Source of the DNA: Apodemus sylvaticus
Lineage: Eukaryota; Chordata; Mammalia; Rodentia; Muridae
DNA length: 64,000 nt
Direction of reading: 5' to 3'
Assembly: GCF_947179515.1 (NCBI RefSeq)
Contig: NC_067474.1
Span: 94,553,324 to 94,617,323, forward strand
Every line of letters starts with the position of its first letter. The stretch's first letter is position 1. The notes beneath the pieces are model-generated. The model saw only the letters and a list, made by a program, of their open reading frames with translations. It did not search any database and was not told the DNA's origin. Of the stretch, positions 34,591 through 44,689 are shown in pieces. Position numbers and translations under genes: made by a program.

Positions 34591-34647
34591 TATGTACACT
34601 AGTACATAGTTTGTATACTGTTGTAGTGCTGTACATAGTACTAGTAC
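34591..34647. repeat. Cluster of short palindromes
   Basis: TATGTAC-ACTA-GTACATA at 34591-34608 (7-bp arms, 4-nt loop) and the perfect palindrome GTACTAGTAC at 34638-34647. Confidence 0.8.
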
Positions 34648-35030
34648 ACTAGTTTGTACAATGCCTTTAATCTGTGTCGTTGCTACTGTCATACTGTTTG
34701 ACTGTGGCGTCCGTCCCCTCAATACAAAGAACATATCTATAATGAGTGAGTAGTGTGAGCTCTGTTCTCCCAAAGCACCCAATGAAAGAACATATTACGA
34801 TTCTTTCAGAGCTCTGTGACATTATTATATTTGATGGCTTTGACAGTGCCATCCCTAAAACCTGCTAAGGTAAAACCAGATGAATCAAATGGGCATAGAC
34901 TAGTTTAGTCATCAGAAAGCTTTTGGAATGCTTGCTGTCCGCTAGTGAGCAGCTGCTTTAAATGTCTTCCTAAGTCTTCAGTGTTGAAATGTAATGTCTC
35001 CGTGAACATAGACACTCCTTCCCTCTCTAT
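34648..35030. other. Unassigned DNA
   Basis: No repeat or gene recognised. Confidence 0.45.
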
Positions 35031-35047
35031 GGTGTGTGTGTGTGTGT

Positions 35048-35131
<84 letters not shown>
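35031..35131. repeat. (GT)n-(GA)n compound microsatellite
   Basis: (GT)n with one TATG interruption to 35083, then (GA)n to 35131. Confidence 0.97.
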
Positions 35132-35137
<6 letters not shown>

Positions 35138-35614
35138 TATGTTTACTCTCTACTCATTGTATCTAAGGAGAGTCAAATACTGTTTATGTGTGCAGTGTGT
35201 GTATGTATGTGTTTATGGATGGGTGGTACATACATATGAATATGTACATCCATGTGTATCCATACAGAGTCCAGAGAAGGATGTCATGTATTTTCCTTAT
35301 CCTGAGACAGGGTCACTCACTGGGCAGAAAATGTGCCATTTTTATTAGGTTTTTACCTGGGTGCTGAATTTACTCAGGTCCATGAACTCTTAACAACTGA
35401 GCTATCTCCTCAGTCTCAAGGAACAATTATCTTCTGATTATTTAAATACTTAGGAAATGAGCTAATGTAATTCAAATAATCTTTAAATCTTGTGTAAGCC
35501 CTCTCTTTTTTATTGTGATTCTTCTTTAAGAATTGTCTTGTCCATATAGGAGGGTACATAATATATGCTTCTAGAATTCATAAATAGGGAAATAGGTGCA
35601 TAATATTGAATACC
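35132..35614. other. Unassigned DNA
   Basis: Possible antisense tRNA-SINE remnant around 35270-35415 (CTCAGGTCCATGAACTC, AACTGAGCTATCTCCTCAG), typical of B3-like elements but too diverged to be sure. Confidence 0.45.
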
Positions 35615-35785
35615 CAGTTTTTACTGAATGCTTACTATGACTGAGTTGGAATCAAAGCATTTCCAAACTGTTAATTTACTCAAGTCTTAAAACAACTCTG
35701 TTAGACAAGTAGCAATATTCTACCATAAATGCCAGAAAAAAAAACAAGGTGTACATAATTATTTTAGCCACCCAAAACTACATGT
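35615..35785 (+). mobile_element. MIR SINE relic
   Basis: TTTTTACTGAATGCTTACTATG, then CTCAAGTCTTAAAACAACTC and GACAAGTAGCAATATTCTAC follow the MIR core-to-tail order. Shared across mammals, hence old. Confidence 0.72.
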
Positions 35786-36440
35786 TAACATTATTTATAA
35801 AGAAGTATTTTAAAAATGCAGTCCTTCCTCATTTTTATAAGTTACAGAGTTTAGCATCCTCAACATGTAGTCAAGAATCAGATCTTCCCAGAGGAAAAGA
35901 AAGAGGAGGTTTTAATAGGGGAATTTAGAGCTCACGAGTGAACCTGGAGGTAGTATGCAACTTCTCTGGGTTTCAGAGCACAATAATTTATGTAAGGGTC
36001 AATATTTTTCAATCAAGATATTTCTTAGGATGGCTGTTTGTAACACCATTTATATGCCTTTCACTTTACTTCATTTAGAGTATTTGAAATTTAAGTGAGT
36101 CATTCCTAAAGTGTGTATAAGAACAGTCTTAGAATAACATACATGGTATTGGTATATTTTTAAAACTTTTACTTTAAATATTTTTAAATGTTGCAAATAA
36201 AAAGAAGTCACATGCAGAAATTAATCAGATACAAAGACTAGACAGCTAGATGTTCATCTGTAGAGTGAGAGTTACCACTGGGAAGTTGTGCAGCTTCATG
36301 TTGGATTTTATACTTTCACTTTCAAATATATTTTGTGAGTTTATCCAACACCAAAAGTGAAAAAGTTTATGACAGATTCAGAATTAGAAAAACAGTTAGC
36401 TCTATGCAATTTTTATAGCATGTCCATTGCCTATATTTGG
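35786..36440. other. AT-rich, unassigned
   Basis: No repeat or gene recognised. Confidence 0.45.
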
Positions 36441-36715
36441 CTCTTCTTTCTCTCCTAATATTTGGTATGTCTTGGTTTTCTTCTACATTTAAAGTATATC
36501 CAGGTGCACATTTGTTTACACATATATTTATGGCCAGATTTCACATGTGAGGAAGAACATCTGGACTTTTTTTTCTTACTAAGAAAGATTGCATCATGTT
36601 GCTTAATATGATACATTCTGAATCCATCCAGTTTCCTGAAAATTTTTTCTTTGATTTTATTTTTCTTTGTACCTGAATAGCAAATGTTCATTACCCAGCC
36701 TAATTGTTGATGAAC
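36441..36715 (-). mobile_element. Old L1 ORF2/3' segment, minus part of an inverted L1
   Basis: GAATCCATCCAGTTTCCTG, ATTTTATTTTTCTTTGTACC and TGAATAGCAAATGTTCATTA are antisense L1 ORF2 3'-end blocks. Confidence 0.7.
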
Positions 36716-36845
36716 AACTTAGAATCCTTATTCATTGTTGGTAAAGGTATTAACTAATACAGCCATTGTGGGTATCAGTTTAGAGATTTCTCACAAAATA
36801 TAAATAAATGAGGATAGAACTAACATATAATCCTGTTTTATTTTC
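36716..36845 (+). mobile_element. Inverted 5' segment of the same old L1
   Basis: ATTCATTGTTGGTAAAGG, TACAGCCATTGTGGGTATCA and AACTAACATATAATCCTG are L1 ORF2 in sense, and in L1 order lie just upstream of the block that begins the minus-strand piece. This is the twin-priming arrangement. Confidence 0.68.
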
Positions 36846-36849
36846 ACTC

Positions 36850-36853
<4 letters not shown>

Positions 36854-36890
<37 letters not shown>
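36854..36890. repeat. (CA)n microsatellite
   Basis: About 18 AC units. Confidence 0.97.
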
Positions 36891-36891
<1 letters not shown>

Positions 36892-38062
36892 CTTACAGTC
36901 AGACTTTGGAAGTATAACTGACTACCTCAACTCTGTAGAGGTCTTTGAGAACATTCTGTTGCCTGAATGCTGTAGGTACTATCAATCACTGATTTTAAAG
37001 CACCATTTCCTGGAAAGGCTTGCTCTGCAGAAGGCAAAGCACAGTCCTATTGGGGGAGACCACGAATCCTAATTACATCTTTTGTTCTAAAGTTGCTTTC
37101 AAGAAATGAATGCCCATCTTCTGCTTCTTACCCTTCTATATTCTACTGTTAAGAGTTGGAGAGGAATCATTTGGGCCACCAATGAAAAACATGTCTGGGG
37201 CAGTACACTTCCCTTACAAGTGTTTAGTAATCAGGAGTCTGTGAACTACAGGCATAAATAAGCAGGATACCTCCTGTGTGTGAAGCATGTGTAGAAGAAC
37301 AAATTGGGGAGGGGGGAGGTGTTAATTACAATGTTCTACCTGATAAAATTATGGTAAAATGAGGCATGAACTTCCTGGCATTTATTTGATTTTTCATTTA
37401 TCTTTATGAATACTGGCAATTGTTTGCATGGTGCTAAAGTTCTCATTTTAGAGCAGACCCTTAAGACACTTTCTTGGTTTTGCGACTATAAAAGAAACAA
37501 ACGTTTGGCCCTGGAACAAACATATGTCTGTTTTGTTTAACTTTATAAACAGGCCATTTTTCCCTTGTGTTTGGAATATAGGGCACAGGCAACTATACAT
37601 GAGAAGGAAGGCCAGAGAATATCTAGTTCTGTCTCCATAAACAAGGATATTAAAGATCTGTTAAATCAAAGAGACCAGCTTAGATTACAGGACTCATAAG
37701 ATAATAGGAATAATTCCATTGAAGAAGACATAGTCAACATTGTTAGGAGGCAGTTTAGGCAGTCTTACCTTGGGAGTCTAATAAGCACAGGCCAGGGGTG
37801 CTGCTAAGACCCCTCTAATGAACAGACAACAAAGAACTATATTACCTAAAAATGTTCATGACATTGAGGACTGGAATTGCTCTAAACGCAAAAAGACAAA
37901 GAACACAAGGATTAATGCCAACACTTCTAGGAGAAAGACACAACCTTCTTGTGCCATTTGTCAATGGTGGACAAGTCCTTCAAGAAGTGTCATTTTTGGA
38001 ATAAGAGATAAATGGTGAGTAAAGGTGTCATTGTTATATGCTCATTGCCACTCACTCACACC
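36891..38062. other. Unassigned DNA, maybe an old repeat at 37600-38050
   Basis: A 66-codon plus-strand frame at 37818-38018 is lysine/arginine-rich. I could not place it in a family. The segment abuts the LTR at 38063. Confidence 0.4.
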
Positions 38063-38270
38063 TTGGTGTGGCCATACTAAAGGGGGCTTAAAGAGAGAAG
38101 GGGGCGGTTCAGAGAAATGTGGCATGGTGGTGTGGGGGGAAGCAGGTGCCCAGGCAGGCCCATGTCCAAGCACCTCTTCCCCCTGAGGGACCACACGCAC
38201 ACAGGCATGGTATAGAATAGAGTTTATTCAGGGTAGAGGTTGGGAGTTAGAGAGGCAGAGAGAAAGATAG

Positions 38271-38321
<51 letters not shown>

Positions 38322-38528
38322 GAGTAGTGGAGGCTGGCCATGACCACATGGAGAGAAGGGGAGGGGAGGAGACCCCAAGGGGCAGAGAGGTGAGAGTAGG
38401 ATGAGAAAGAGCAGAGAGAGAGGGGGGGGCAAGTAGCCCCTTTTATAGTGGGCCAGGTCTATGGGGTGGGGCATACCTGGCTATTGCCAGGTAAGTGTGG
38501 GGTGGAGCTTAGACAGAATATCAACACA
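38063..38528 (-). mobile_element. ERV-type solo LTR (family shared with 52972-53393)
   Basis: On the minus strand: start TGTTGATATTCTGTCTAAGC, a TATA box (complement of 38441-38448), a CT-rich leader, a polyadenylation signal AATAAA (complement of 38223-38228), and an end near 38063. The copy at 53 kb shares CTAAGCTCCACCCCACA, CAGCCAGGTATGCCCC and CCATGTGGTCATGGC. A (GATA)n array has grown inside it. No internal viral sequence is attached, so it is a solo LTR. No clear target-site duplication. Confidence 0.82.
38265..38321. repeat. (GATA)n microsatellite within LTR
   Basis: About 14 tetramer units, absent from the sister LTR at 53 kb, so the expansion happened after insertion. Confidence 0.97.
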
Positions 38529-39114
38529 TACTTCCTGAATGCTCAAATAACATCCGAAGAAACAGAGAATGTTTACATTGAGTCTGACATCTTCTTTATA
38601 GAGTGCCCTATAAAGTTGGTGAGTTACAGAACAGGCAGTTTGGGACATGGTAACATGCTAGAGATTGTCACTGAAAATTCAGACTCATCCAATATCTAAC
38701 TATAGACAAGGAGAACCAAGCCAGGAGTCTAAAAGGAGCTAGTCTGCAGCAGGAATTGCTCAAAAAGGCTACAACCTGTTCCTATCTGTTATCAGGAGTT
38801 CACCAAGAGAAGACTTAACCAAAATGCAGCCTCATTGTTGTTACACCTGGTATCTACTATACTGCATTCACTACTGAACCTATGACAAGAAGATGATGAG
38901 GCCCACCACCAACCAGTATGCCTAGGAGAACCAAATGTACCATAACACCCAAAAGACACATGAGATTTTTTTCATAGTAGGATCAAACAAGGCAGGTCTG
39001 CTATGGCCATAGTATCCTCTCCTTCACATGAACCAGAAGACTAGCACATGAGTTTTAAGGTGTTGGATCCAGACACCAGACCTTGGTTGGGAACACTTAG
39101 TACAGTGCTTTTCA
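38529..39114. other. Unassigned DNA between two minus-strand LTRs
   Basis: Could be decayed retroviral internal sequence, but no motif supports that. No gene. Confidence 0.4.
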
Positions 39115-39505
39115 GGCTGGCCTACATGGGTCTTCTTTCTCACCAGGGGTTGTTGGCCATGCCCACAAGGATGAAGGGAGCAGAGTCAACAAACAGGGTT
39201 TGAGCATGAATGGTAATAATGACATGCCAGGACCATCTTCTTGGAGACAGACCAACTTTAATTGGCGAATCAAGGGTTATATAGTTAGAGGGAAGTGGGT
39301 AGGCATATCCAGGGTAGGCAATGCCTCACTAGCAGGGGGTGGCATTCCAGGGATCTCAGGTGCCTGTTGACAGGGCTCTTACTGGGAAAAAGGAATCTGA
39401 CCCTGCAATCTAAGCAAGGCTATGTGACATTCTGCAGGTAGAAGTGAGTGGGGGTTTTGAGTCATCTCCCCTTTGCATTTTTGTTCCCATTAAATTTAGC
39501 AAGGT
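39115..39505 (-). mobile_element. ERV-type LTR, family unknown
   Basis: On the minus strand: CTATATAACCC (TATA-like, complement of about 39278-39288), then CCAATTAAAG as a variant poly(A) signal about 15 bp later, then a GTCTGTCTCCAAGAAG R/U5-like part. The spacing is LTR-like. Different from the 38-kb LTR. Confidence 0.6.
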
Positions 39506-39569
39506 ATAAGTGACACTAAGTATTGGATTCAATAAGTTTTAACAAATACATATACCTGCTCTCTTATTT

Positions 39570-39965
39570 TCCTTTCTGTTGTGATTAAAAAAAAAAACGA
39601 TAAAAGCAGGTTAAGGGAGAAAGAGTTTATTTGGCTTGAAATTTAAGGTAATAATGCATGGCTGTAGGGTAATCAAAGTAGCAGAAACTTGAAGCAGCTA
39701 GTCACATTGCATCCACAGCCAGGAGCACAGAGCAGTGGATTAATACATGCTTGCCTTGCTCAGTTCACTTTTCCTATCCTTACATAGTCTAGGATCCCAG
39801 ACCTAGGGAATGGAGTCATGCACACTGTGGACAACTCCTCTCAAGTCGACTCATGTAATCAACTAATCCCTGACAGACATGTCCACAGGCCAACCTGTTT
39901 AGACACCTCCTTTTGAGACTCTCTTTCTAGGTGATTCTATATTGTGTTCATTGACAATTAAAACT
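39570..39965 (-). mobile_element. MaLR (MT-like) solo LTR
   Basis: Starts on the plus strand with TTGTGATTAAAAAAAAAAAC and GAGTTTATTTGGCTTG and ends with TCATTGACAATTAAAACTAT, the reverse complement of a high-copy rodent MT/MaLR LTR. About 395 bp, near full length. Confidence 0.75.
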
Positions 39966-40205
39966 ATCAAGCCCTTAAACCTATCAATAATAAATAATGA
40001 ATATATTGATTATCTCCATAATTCATTTATTTCCCATTGCTACCCTAGCCTTTGTGATAAAGTAACTATTTAAATCATTGTTTCTTCTTTATCAGATGGT
40101 TTTACAGTTAAATGGGCTTTTAGTGTTTCTGTTTACAAATCCCTTTTTAAAAGCCAGATATTATTTTCAAGTAAGTTCTTCCAGTCTTTGGCATGTATTT
40201 ACATC

Positions 40206-40235
40206 ATATCAACATATATACATATATGTTGATAT
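40206..40235. repeat. Perfect hairpin, 13-bp arms
   Basis: ATATCAACATATA, loop TACA, TATATGTTGATAT. Confidence 0.9.
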
Positions 40236-40424
40236 ATATGTTAACTATACATATATTTAAATAGAAGGTTTTAATTTTACTTAAATCAAATTTATAATTT
40301 TTTAACTTATATTTTAGTGTTCTATTTAAGGAAAAAGTTGCCAAACTTATATTCACAAAAAATGTCTCCTATTTTTTTCCAAGAAATGTTATGGTCTTGG
40401 TTTTGTAAGTGTTGATATGTGAGA

Positions 40425-40750
40425 ATTAATTTTCATTATCAGCTTATTAGGTTTTGAATCTTCTAGGAGACACAACTCCAGACCTGTCTCTAAGGACATT
40501 TCCTGAGAGGTCTATTTGTGGCCAGAACCTTTGCATGGGCTGGATCAACCAAAATAAGAAAAAGGAGAAAACACAGGAAACACAAATGTCAATCTCTCCT
40601 TGCTTCCTGAGTGCAGACATATGTAACCAGCCACCTCATACTTCTGCTACAGCTGCCCTGTCATCCTATCGTGATAGACCTCATCTGCTCAAACCAGGAG
40701 ACAAAATAAACTCTTCCTTCTATGACTAGATTTTCCCAGGTGCTTTTGTT
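40425..40750 (+). mobile_element. ORR1-type MaLR solo LTR
   Basis: TTTTGAATCTTCTAGGAGAC, TAAGGACATTTCCTGAGAGG, GCTTCCTGAGTGCAGACAT and AACCAGCCACCTCATACTTC follow ORR1 order; AATAAA at about 40705 and the terminal GGTGCTTTTGTT complete it. A 91-codon frame inside is incidental. Confidence 0.85.
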
Positions 40751-40794
40751 CTCAAGTAGTTAGAAAATTAATTAATCCATAAAGTATGTGTCTT

Positions 40795-41630
40795 AGACAT
40801 CACTGTTGCTGTGATGAAACACCATGACCAAAGCAAGTCGGGGAGGAAAGGGTTGATTTGGCTTTCACTTCCATAGCACTGTTCATCATCAGAGAAAGTC
40901 AGGGAAGGAACCCGGAGGCAGGAGCTGATGCAGAGGCAATGGAGACTTGCTGCTCATAGCTTGCTCAGCCTGTGTTTTTTATAGAACCCGGGAAGACCAG
41001 CCATGGAACAAGGACCACTCACAATGGGCTGGGCCCTCCCCTATCAATCACTAATTAATAAAATGCCCCGCAGGCTTGCCTACAGGCCAATCTTACTAAG
41101 GTATTTTCTTTTTCCTTTTCTTTTTCTTTTTTATTGAATGTAACATTTTTATTGATTCTTTGGAACTTTCACACCATATGGCCTATCACATTTACTTCCC
41201 AATCCTTCCATGTTTGCCCCACTTCCTTTGTGAGCTATCTCCAACAAAAGAACAAACAACAACAACAATAGTGATGCCGGTAACTGCGATGAACATTTGA
41301 GAAACCGGAACAAGGAAGGCTTCTCTGACAACTCCTACTCCCCCAAATATCTCCCACACATACACACAAAGTATCAGCTTAAACAGGAAGCCACTGAAGA
41401 GAACCCTTAAAATGTGTAATAAGGATGCTGAAGTTGATGATTGATGGCTTCCAATGGGAGTTCAGGAAGGAAAGGACTTATTTCTATTTAGGGGGCAGGC
41501 CACTGATAATTTGACTATGCTCCAGGGAACATATAGATAACACAAATTCAAGACATTTTCTAATTGATGATCCTTTCTCCAAGATGAATTTAACTTGTGT
41601 CAAGTTGACATAAAAATATTCAGTACTGTA
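40795..41630 (-). mobile_element. MaLR (MT-like) LTR split by an L1 fragment
   Basis: Left piece 40795-41109 (TGCTGTGATGAAACACCATG, GGGAGGAAAGGGTTGATTTG, AATGGGCTGGGCCCTCCCC), right piece 41555-41630 (TTAACTTGTGTCAAGTTGAC). Joined, they give one ~390-bp antisense LTR. Confidence 0.82.
41103..41561 (-). mobile_element. L1 3' UTR fragment inserted in the LTR, 7-bp duplication
   Basis: ATTTTCT at 41103-41109 and 41555-41561 flanks the insert. Its left end is a T-rich (antisense A-tail) run, then TTTTTATTGATTCTTTGG, the reverse complement of an L1 3' end. It shares blocks with 12590-13060. Truncated at its 5' end. Confidence 0.82.
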
Positions 41631-41734
41631 CAGATTAAACCGTACTCTCTCCTCCTTATTATCTTTCTGTCTTTGTAAATCTTAGTTACATATGTGCATG
41701 AATGCATATGTAAGTGTGTTTGTTCCTTGAGTTA

Positions 41735-42110
41735 GTGAGCCTTCTGTTGCTGTGAGGAGCGAGCTGATGCGATCAAGTCTATAATGAGAAATATCTTCCT
41801 GGCTCACAGTTTCGAAGTTGTGGTCCGTGGCTGCTTGAGCTCCTTGTTTTTAGAACTGTGATAAGGCAGTATATCATGATAAAAGTGTGGAAGAGGAAGT
41901 CTGTTTACCCCCTCGAAGGACAGGGAGTGGAAGGAGAGAGAAGGCAGAAGTCCCACTATCTGCTTCAGGTCAGGATCAAGGAATATAACTTCGTTTCCTT
42001 AGGCTCCATTTGTCAAAGGTCCCACAATCTCTCAGTAGTGACATAGGCTGGTGATCAAATCTTCAACATACGTTGAGCTTTTGAGGCATGATTCAGATGC
42101 AACATTTCTG
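41735..42110 (-). mobile_element. Old MaLR-like LTR
   Basis: TGTTGCTGTGAGGAGCGAGC, GGCTCACAGTTTCGAAGTTG, GTGATAAGGCAGTATATCATG and the end CATGATTCAGATGCAACATT follow a MaLR-like antisense consensus. The 62-codon frame inside is incidental. Confidence 0.65.
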
Positions 42111-42139
42111 GACTCTATTCTCAGTGCCCATTAATATAA

Positions 42140-42540
42140 CCATTACAGTGTTTTAGCTGTGTGAGTTTGTCTGTGTCCACCCCAGTTCCCAAACAATGAC
42201 ATGGGAGCCTTAAATTTATTTGCAATGCTTTGACCTTAAGCTAGGCTTGGTCCTCAATCGGCTTGTAACTTATATTAACTTGTTTATACTACTCTAAGTT
42301 CTGCCACATGGCTGGTTACCTCTCCTCAGTTTCATGTGTCCAACTTCCTCCTAGTCTCACAGGACAATCTTCCACCTAGCTCTTTCCTAGCACTCCTATC
42401 TCTATGCAGAAGTCCTTCCTAGTGTCCCCTGCCTTGCTATAGGCCAGTCAGCTTTTATTGACAGGTAATGCTTTTATTCACTCTACAAGTGATTATCCCT
42501 GTGCAGTGTCTTTATTATTTTAGCTTCCTAATACATTTTG
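42140..42540. mobile_element. Common rodent repeat, family unknown
   Basis: AACAATGACATGGGAGCC, TTAAGCTAGGCTTGGTCC, TTCTGCCACATGGCTGG and ATAGGCCAGTCAGCTTTTAT are words I associate with one high-copy rodent repeat that I cannot name. Confidence 0.55.
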
Positions 42541-42544
42541 AAAT

Positions 42545-43378
42545 CAAATAGCACAAAATAGCCATGTTTGAGAAAAGAGGAACAGGATCAGTTATGGGAA
42601 GAGGGAGGGTAAAGAGCCATGAGAATGAATGGAAATATGCAACCCCTGAGGAATGGGGGTGGGTGGGAGGTGGGAAGCCCTCTAGAAAGTACTAGAGTCC
42701 TGGAAGGTGAGAGACTCTCAGGACTCAATGAGGGTGACCTTAGCCAAAATGCCCAACAATTGGGAGAGGGAACTCAAAGAGTCCACCTCTAGTAGATAGA
42801 TAGGGCCTCAAGTGGAGAGACAGGGTTACTAACCCACAGTCAACATTTCTGACCCAGAACTGTTCCTGTTTAAAAGAACTGCAGGCTCAAAAATGTGAAG
42901 AGACTGAAGCCAGGAGCCTAGTATGGCTGTCTTCTGAGAAGCTCTACCAGCAGATGACTGATACAGACACAGATATTTATACCTAATCTTTCGACTGATG
43001 TTGGCAAGCTTTATGGCTGAATCAGAGGAAAAAGTTGAAGAAACTGAAGGGGAGAATGACTCCTTAGGAAGACCAGCTGTCTCAACTAGCCTGGACCCCA
43101 GGGAGCTCCCAGAGACTGAGCCACCAACTGAGAGTATACATGGACTGGTCCCAGGTCCCCGGCACATATATAGTAGAGATCTCCCTGGTATGACCTCAGT
43201 AGGAGAAGAGGCACCTAATCCTTGAGAGACCTAAGGCTCCAGGGAAGGAGAAGGCCTAGGGGGGAGCACCCTCTCAGAGGCAAGGGGGAGGAGGAGTGGG
43301 ATAAGAACTGTGAGAGGCAGGACTAGGAGAGTGCAACAGCTGGAATGTAAATAAATAAAATATTTAAAAAGATCTATT
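42545..43378 (+). mobile_element. L1 3' UTR, 3'-complete
   Basis: Matches the long rodent L1 3' UTR: AATGAATGGAAATATGCA, GAGACTCTCAGGACTCAA, AAATGCCCAACAATTGGG, AGAACTGCAGGCTCAAAAAT, AGACACAGATATTTATACC, GAAGACCAGCTGTCTCAA, CACCTAATCCTTGAGAGACC, then a G-rich tract and AAATAAATAAAATATTTAAA. The 112- and 75-codon frames here are in UTR sequence. One of the better-preserved L1 copies in the window. Confidence 0.9.
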
Positions 43379-44009
43379 TCATGAACTATATATTTTTATA
43401 TGATTTTATAATCAGAATTTGCACACAGAAAAAAAATCTATATTTTGACTGAGATTTTGTTCAAGGCAAAGATCAGTTTGACAAGACAAAGGTAATAACT
43501 TGTCCAGGCTCATCTGTGCAATGGAAACAAAACCACTGGGCTTTTCCCCTCACATTCTTATAAGGCGATTTCTAAGAGTAAGTTTTCTACAGCACCTAGA
43601 GGGATGTGTAGTGTCTGTTGCTCAAGTATCCTCTTCATAGATACACTACAATACATAAGAATAAAGCCATAAACCCTCAGCACCTTTCAGTGCATATTAC
43701 TGCCTGGTACTTACTTCATTTTAAAAGCTGTACCATCACTTTATGTCTTGAACCCCCTTTGTGTTCATACCAAACCCATTCCCTAAACATTGTGAGCTGG
43801 TGTTGGCCTAGTATATTCTCTCTGTGCTGTCACTGCTTCTTACAAACAGCCACTTTCTCTTTTACAAAATTCAACGTGCCCTTCCAGACATGCATCAACT
43901 ATTGTCTTATGACTTGAAGACATTGTACTCACAGCTTGCTGTTTTGCTGAATTTCAATAGGATGTACATATACACTCCAATTACACATTTGAATGCTTGA
44001 GGTTTTGCT

Positions 44010-44052
<43 letters not shown>

Positions 44053-44380
44053 TTTCTGTTACCCATTTCTGAGAAGAATCTATGACTCTTTTCTGAATAG
44101 TTCAAGTCTCACTTTTTGTATAGCATCATGTTAATGCTTATGACAGTCAAATGCATAGTTTGTGCTTACTTGATATATATTGAAAAATATGTAACGTTTC
44201 ATATAATATATTACAATTAAAATCTGTTCTTAATATGCAAATATATTTGCTATTTGTATGGGGGTTGAGCATTAAAAAAAATTCAACAGTAATTTCTATT
44301 TTGGTAGTGTCACCACTAAAGTTGTAGGATGAATAGTAATACTTTGAGACAATGAAAAACTCTTAATTTCTGCCCCGCAG
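43379..44380. other. AT-rich, (TTTA)n at 44009-44055, otherwise unassigned
   Basis: No named transposon except the tetranucleotide array. A 99-codon frame (43618-43917) has no recognised domain. Confidence 0.5.
44009..44055. repeat. (TTTA)n microsatellite
   Basis: About 12 units. Confidence 0.95.
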
Positions 44381-44689
44381 GGAAATAAAAACAAGACAGA
44401 ACCAGGAAAGCATCTGGCACCAGGCTAAGAGGGGATCCCTCTCTTTTGCTCCTTTGGCTGCAGCAAATGCCAGAGCAGAGCTGAGGGAGCTCAGCTACAA
44501 GTCTCCTGAAGGGTTTGCCAAGGAAGCCCTTAGCAAAATAATGGGCTATTTGTCAGGTCACTGCTGAAGGATATGAACGCTACCAAAAGGAGGCACTCAA
44601 GCAACTCTCTGTGAAAACTCACTGGACCACCACAGTCCCCATGGCCAGCAAAAGAGGTTTTAGCCTGTGGAAACATCCCCGAGCCAAAG
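44381..44689 (+). other. Candidate exon of an unknown transcript
   Basis: 309 bp, exactly 103 codons long, bounded by a pyrimidine-biased acceptor ending CCCCGCAG (AG at 44379-44380) and a strong donor CAAAG|GTAAGAG (GT at 44690-44691). GC is higher than on either side and no repeat is recognisable. The frame starting at 44382 is open for 61 codons to a TGA at 44565-44567; a different frame is open from there to the donor (Tyr-Glu-Arg-Tyr onwards). So it does not read through in a single frame: it could be a non-coding exon, a terminal coding exon with an unused donor, or a decayed coding exon with a frameshift. I do not recognise the protein. No promoter or partner exon seen. Confidence 0.35.

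Noticed and set aside
35031..35131. Regularly repeated units considered as CRISPR-like or origin-like
   Set aside because: Pure dinucleotide microsatellite with no spacers; nuclear rodent context.
42829..43225. 112- and 75-codon frames
   Set aside because: They lie in a recognisable L1 3' UTR.
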